Assembly: GCA_023664185.1 (NCBI GenBank)
Contig: JAMPGA010000002.1
Location: 20,480-84,479 of the forward strand
From: Muribaculaceae bacterium
GTDB lineage: Bacteria > Bacteroidota > Bacteroidia > Bacteroidales > Muribaculaceae
Length of the DNA: 64,000 bases
Direction: 5' to 3'
Shown here piece after piece: positions 60,777-64,000 of the stretch. The position numbers and the translations under genes are program-made. Position 1 is the stretch's first letter; every line of letters starts with the position of its first letter. The notes under the pieces are model-generated. The model was not told the origin of the DNA. It ran no database searches and worked only from the letters and a program-made list of their open reading frames with translations.

Positions 60777-61329
60777 ACATCAATATTCCTGCGGCCACTT
60801 CGCGAGAGTGGAGGGGACGCAGGGCCTCGACGAGAGCCAGGCCGAACTGCAGGGCCGACGAGGGACCGTTGGAGGTGATGATGTTGCCGTCGCGCACCAC
60901 GCGCTCGTCGGTCACATAGGTGGCTCCGCCGGCGCGGAGATCGTCGTCAAATCCGGGGTAGCAGGTGGCTTTCAGGCCTTTGAGTATACCGATGTGAGCC
61001 AGAAGCACGGCGGGGGCTGCGCAGATGGCGGCCACGAGGCGCCCCTGCTCGGCCTGGGTCTTGAAGAGCTGACACACCTCGGGGGAGGCGGCAAGATTTT
61101 TGGCTCCGGGCATGCCGCCGGGTGCCACCAGGAGGTCGGCGTTGCCCATATCTTCATCGTCGATCAGGAGATCGGCTTCGACGGTGATGCCGTGTGCGCC
61201 TGTCACGTGGCGCGATTCGCCCACGGCCACTGTCATTACATCAATACCGGCGCGACGCATGAGGTCAACGGGTGCGATTGCCTCGATTTCTTCAAAACCG
61301 GGGGCGAGAAATACATAGGTTGTAGACAT
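60775..61329 (-). CDS. DJ-1/PfpI family protein (YajL-like)
   Basis: 184 residues. The nucleophile elbow AAICAAPAVL gives C103, close to C106 of human DJ-1, with an acidic partner near E15-E16 (PGFEEIEA). Members act as chaperones, deglycases or stress-related hydrolases; the reaction is not determined here. Its 3' end lies in the MITE-like element. Confidence 0.9.
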   Translation of the reverse strand: MSTTYVFLAPGFEEIEAIAPVDLMRRAGIDVMTVAVGESRHVTGAHGITVEADLLIDDEDMGNADLLVAPGGMPGAKNLAASPEVCQLFKTQAEQGRLVAAICAAPAVLLAHIGILKGLKATCYPGFDDDLRAGGATYVTDERVVRDGNIITSNGPSSALQFGLALVEALRPLHSREVAAGILM

Positions 61330-61364
61330 ATCGGAGTTCTTTTTTCTGAATTGTTGATTTGGGG

Positions 61365-61372
61365 CAAAGTTA
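61365..61372 (-). promoter_or_regulatory. -7 box for the DJ-1 gene
   Basis: TAACTTTG on the minus strand lies 35 bases before the start codon. Confidence 0.5.
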
Positions 61373-61393
61373 GGCTTTTTGGTCGATTTTTGC

Positions 61394-61401
61394 TAATTTT
61401 G
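61394..61401 (+). promoter_or_regulatory. -7 box for apbE, adjacent to the start codon
   Basis: TAATTTTG ends four bases before the apbE ATG (CGGC). As no alternative start codon lies just downstream, the mRNA may be leaderless. Confidence 0.5.
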
Positions 61402-61405
61402 CGGC

Positions 61406-62401
61406 ATGAAATCACGAAGTTTTTTAGTAATTTTCACCATTGTAGTGCTCTCGGCCGTCATGGGCGGGTGCCACCACAGACCCACTTACCGCATAGCTCA
61501 GGGTGGAGTGTGGAACACGCTGTATCACATCACCTACTCCTCCGACCGTGACATGTCGGATTCAATTCTGGCTGTAATGAAGCGTGTGGAGATGTCGCTC
61601 TCCCCTTTTGCCAAGAGCTCGCTCATATCGGCCATAAATCGTGGTGAGTCTGCCACGACCGACACTCTGCTGCGCCGGGTGTTTGAAGAATCCATGCGCA
61701 TCAACGGCTTGAGCCACGGGGCATTCGACCCCACCGTGTCGCCTCTGATTAACCTCTGGGGCTTCGGCTACACTCCGGGCGATGACGAGCCCTCACAGCA
61801 GGCCATCGACTCGCTGCTGGCCTTTGTTGGGATAGACGGATGCCGGCTGACGGAGCAAGGGGAGATGCTGAAGAAGCACCCTGCCACGGAGTTTAATTTC
61901 TCGGCCATCACCAAGGGCTATGGCTGCGACCTGGTGGGCGAGATGCTACGGCGCAACGGCATAAAGAATTATCTGGTGGAGATAGGGGGCGAGATTGTGG
62001 CCCGGGGCATGAATCCCAAAGGGGAGGCATGGCGAGTGCAGATAGACGCCCCGATCGAGAGCGACACTGCGCCTCTGCACAATCAGCTCGCCGTGATCAC
62101 CGTGAGCAACTGCGCCATGGCCACTTCGGGCAACTATCGCAACTTCCGCGAGACCGGCGCAGGCAAAGTCTGGCACACTATATCGCCGGTGACGGGACGC
62201 CCGGCTCTGACCGACCTGCTGTCGGCCACGGTGATAGCTCCGGAGTGTATCACAGCCGATGCGCTGGCCACATCGTGTATGGCCATGCCGGCCGACTCGG
62301 CCATGGCGATGATTGAGTCCATAGCCGATGCTGAGGCTCTGCTGATCACAGCCGACACCGTGCTGACGACCAAGGGATTCCCTATTCCAAAATCTTTCTG
62401 A
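61406..62401 (+). CDS. apbE: FAD:protein FMN transferase, lipoprotein
   Basis: 331 residues. The signal peptide ends with a lipobox (VMGGC). The ApbE fold shows GAFDPTVSPLINLWGF, FNFSAITKGYGCD and CAMATSGNYRNFRE, including the Mg-binding region near ITAD. It attaches FMN to Rnf/Nqr-type flavoproteins in the periplasm. Its 3' end overlaps the convergent ribF by 20 bases, and ribF makes its FAD substrate. Confidence 0.93.
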   Translation: MKSRSFLVIFTIVVLSAVMGGCHHRPTYRIAQGGVWNTLYHITYSSDRDMSDSILAVMKRVEMSLSPFAKSSLISAINRGESATTDTLLRRVFEESMRINGLSHGAFDPTVSPLINLWGFGYTPGDDEPSQQAIDSLLAFVGIDGCRLTEQGEMLKKHPATEFNFSAITKGYGCDLVGEMLRRNGIKNYLVEIGGEIVARGMNPKGEAWRVQIDAPIESDTAPLHNQLAVITVSNCAMATSGNYRNFRETGAGKVWHTISPVTGRPALTDLLSATVIAPECITADALATSCMAMPADSAMAMIESIADAEALLITADTVLTTKGFPIPKSF

Positions 62402-63308
62402 CGGCTTTTGCGTCGGCTGCCAGCTGCGCGCTGAGCTTCTCGGGGGTGGGGAAACGGCGTTCGGGGCGCAGATAGTCCACGAACTCTATCACCACATCCT
62501 CATCGTAGATATATCCGTTGAAGTCAAGGATATGGGCTTCGATGGTGAGCTCCGACTGGGTGGCCGAGCCTGTCACGGTGGGGCGATAGCCTATGTTGAC
62601 CATAGCCTTGCGCCGTTCGCCGTCGGGAGTAATGGCATAGGCTGCGTAAGCACCCGATTTGGGTATCAGCGCCGACGGCTCGAGGGGACGGAGATTGGCC
62701 GTGGCGAAACCCAGTGTGCGCCCCAGATGTTTTCCGGCCACCACACGGCCACGTAGGCTGTAGTGGCGCCCCAGAGCGGCGGTGGCTTCACGCAGCTTAC
62801 CCTCTGTGAGCAAATGTCTTATGTGTGAGGAGCTGACCGAACCCGATGTGCCGCGGTATTCGGGAGCCGACACCACGTCTATGCCCACACGGGCACCTAT
62901 CTGGCGATATCCCTCGGCTCCTTCAGGACCATCGTGGCCAAACTTGTTGTTGAAACCGAGCACGAGTGCCTTGATGCCGAAACTGTCGTGGAGCAGGCGC
63001 AAGAATTCCTCGGCCGAGAGGCGACGCAGCTTGTCGTTGAAGCTCAGCAGTATCACATCGTCGGCTCCGGCCTGTCCCAGCATATTCACACGGTCTTCCA
63101 GAGTGGAGAGCAGCGGTGGAGCCGACAGCGGACGCACCAGCGACAGCGGATGGCGCGAGAAGGTGACGGCGGCGCTGCGCAGCCCGCGAGCACGAGCCTC
63201 GGCGTTGAGATAGTCTATGAGGAAGCGGTGGCCGGGGTGGACGCCGTCATACATCCCCACGGCTGCAATGCGCTTGGCTTCGTTGTCAGGTTGGGTGATC
63301 AGTTTCAT
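62382..63308 (-). CDS. ribF: Bifunctional riboflavin kinase / FAD synthetase
   Basis: 308 residues. N-terminal nucleotidyltransferase domain (GMYDGVHPGHRFLIDYL, SSSHIRHLL) and C-terminal flavokinase barrel (GRTLGFATANL, MVNIGYRPTV). The start MKLITQPDNEA at 63308 gives an ATGA overlap with the HAD gene; a second ATG at 63320 is possible. It turns riboflavin into FMN and FAD. Confidence 0.95.
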   Translation of the reverse strand: MKLITQPDNEAKRIAAVGMYDGVHPGHRFLIDYLNAEARARGLRSAAVTFSRHPLSLVRPLSAPPLLSTLEDRVNMLGQAGADDVILLSFNDKLRRLSAEEFLRLLHDSFGIKALVLGFNNKFGHDGPEGAEGYRQIGARVGIDVVSAPEYRGTSGSVSSSHIRHLLTEGKLREATAALGRHYSLRGRVVAGKHLGRTLGFATANLRPLEPSALIPKSGAYAAYAITPDGERRKAMVNIGYRPTVTGSATQSELTIEAHILDFNGYIYDEDVVIEFVDYLRPERRFPTPEKLSAQLAADAKAVRKILE

Positions 63309-63940
63309 TGGTTGCTGCAATTGTATTCGTTGTTGAGAATATCCATGAATTCCGTTCCGGGAGCCACGGTTTCGGCCTGGAAGCCGAGTGCACGGGCTGC
63401 CTCGACGTTGGCCTGCGAGTCGTCGAAAAACAGTGTCTCCTCAGGCTTGATGCCACAGTGGCGGCAGGTATATTCAAATATCTCGGGTTCAGGCTTGTAG
63501 CACTTGGCTATATAGCTGCAGACGGCGCCGTCGAAATAGTCTCTCATCTCCAGCCCCTCCTTGCGGAACTCGTTGGCTATGAATCCCTCCATCATTATGG
63601 GGTTGGTGTTTGAGAGCAGATACACCTTATAGCCTCCGCGGCGCAGGGCGCGCAGGTCCTGGAGACGCTTCAAGGGTATGCCGAGCAGAAATTTGTCGAA
63701 GGCTTCGTCGATCTGGGCGTCGGTCACGGGACGGGAGAACATCGGACGTATGCGACTGCGAAACTCTGGAGCGTCAATCTCGCCGCGCTCCAGCGCAAGG
63801 AAGTCGCCCTTCTGGCCGTAGACACCCAGAAACTCGTCGGCATCGGCCATGCCTAATTCCTTGAAAGCCTCCACACACCGGTTGCGGTCGAGGTCCATTA
63901 TCACTCCACCAAGATCAAAGAGAAGATTCTTTATAGCCAT
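63305..63940 (-). CDS. HAD superfamily hydrolase
   Basis: 211 residues of the class IA haloacid dehalogenase group. Motif I LLFDLGGVIMDLD holds both aspartates, motif II is VYLLSNTNP and motif IV LFFDDSQANVEAA. Such enzymes dephosphorylate small metabolites; the four-base overlap with ribF suggests a possible flavin-nucleotide role, perhaps dephosphorylation of the riboflavin precursor, but this is only context. Confidence 0.85.
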   Translation of the reverse strand: MAIKNLLFDLGGVIMDLDRNRCVEAFKELGMADADEFLGVYGQKGDFLALERGEIDAPEFRSRIRPMFSRPVTDAQIDEAFDKFLLGIPLKRLQDLRALRRGGYKVYLLSNTNPIMMEGFIANEFRKEGLEMRDYFDGAVCSYIAKCYKPEPEIFEYTCRHCGIKPEETLFFDDSQANVEAARALGFQAETVAPGTEFMDILNNEYNCSNQ

Positions 63941-63951
63941 ATTTCAGTATA

Positions 63952-63959
63952 TAGTTTTG
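63952..63959 (+). promoter_or_regulatory. Possible -7 box facing out of the window
   Basis: TAGTTTTG fits TAnnTTTG on the plus strand and lies just beyond the divergent HAD start. The gene it would serve is outside the window. Confidence 0.25.
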
Positions 63960-64000
63960 GTCATGCAGGCCGGGATGTCCGGCCATCTGCGGAGAGAGGA

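Noticed and set aside
1-64000. CRISPR arrays, tRNA or rRNA genes, prophage and intact insertion sequences
   Set aside because: No regularly spaced direct repeats, no cloverleaf-type sequence, no rRNA-like blocks and no integrase or transposase frame were seen.

Overview
The window looks like chromosome from a fairly GC-rich member of the Bacteroidales; Muribaculaceae is my best guess, by overall impression and not proven here. The basis is the Bacteroidetes-type promoters (TAnnTTTG -7 boxes, several with TTTG or TTG about 20 bases upstream), absence of Shine-Dalgarno sequences, and gene content typical of gut Bacteroidales (TonB-dependent receptor with plant-glycan enzymes, RnfB/RnfC, a BioG-BioC fusion, DUF3127, DUF3861 and DUF4294 proteins).

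Layout. 0.1-10.3 kb: a glycan cassette with a GH95 enzyme facing an operon of a HEAT-like protein, a TonB-dependent receptor, a PL1-like pectate lyase and a 1110-residue two-domain glycosidase resembling the GH143-GH142 enzyme of rhamnogalacturonan-II breakdown. 10.3-14.4 kb: a 44-residue membrane peptide, a peptide transporter and two glycosyltransferases. 14.5-18.3 kb: metY-metX-hom behind a Met/Cys-rich leader peptide and an intrinsic terminator, which I read as a methionine attenuator. 18.3-34.8 kb: a CE7 esterase, a decayed nucleoside-hydrolase-like gene, pheT, yebC, smpB, a Yip1-like protein, a DUF3127 protein, fabF, acpP, an RsiV-like lipoprotein, recG, ispD, dnaB and a leucine-rich-repeat protein.

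35.0-45.5 kb holds the most unusual region: eight same-strand genes encoding an FHA protein, two Ser/Thr kinases, a membrane PP2C phosphatase, an FHA membrane protein, a double-FHA membrane protein with a V8-like serine protease domain, a WG-repeat secreted protein and a secreted protein of unknown function. Together they suggest a phosphothreonine-controlled envelope complex that signals from cytoplasm to a periplasmic protease; no type VI secretion genes are nearby.

45.5-64 kb: DUF4294, nadB, a small peptide with a degenerate C39-VKOR protein and a thioredoxin, a formate/nitrite-type channel, an exonuclease, the biotin operon bioA-bioF-bioGC-bioD (no bioB), a Bcr/CflA efflux pump, a broken cytosine methyltransferase next to palindromic repeats, rseC-rnfB-rnfC cut off from the rest of rnf, trxA, a DJ-1 family protein, apbE, ribF and a HAD phosphatase. 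Two families of palindromic repeats and one MITE-like element lie in gaps between genes. I found no rRNA, tRNA, CRISPR array, prophage or intact insertion sequence.
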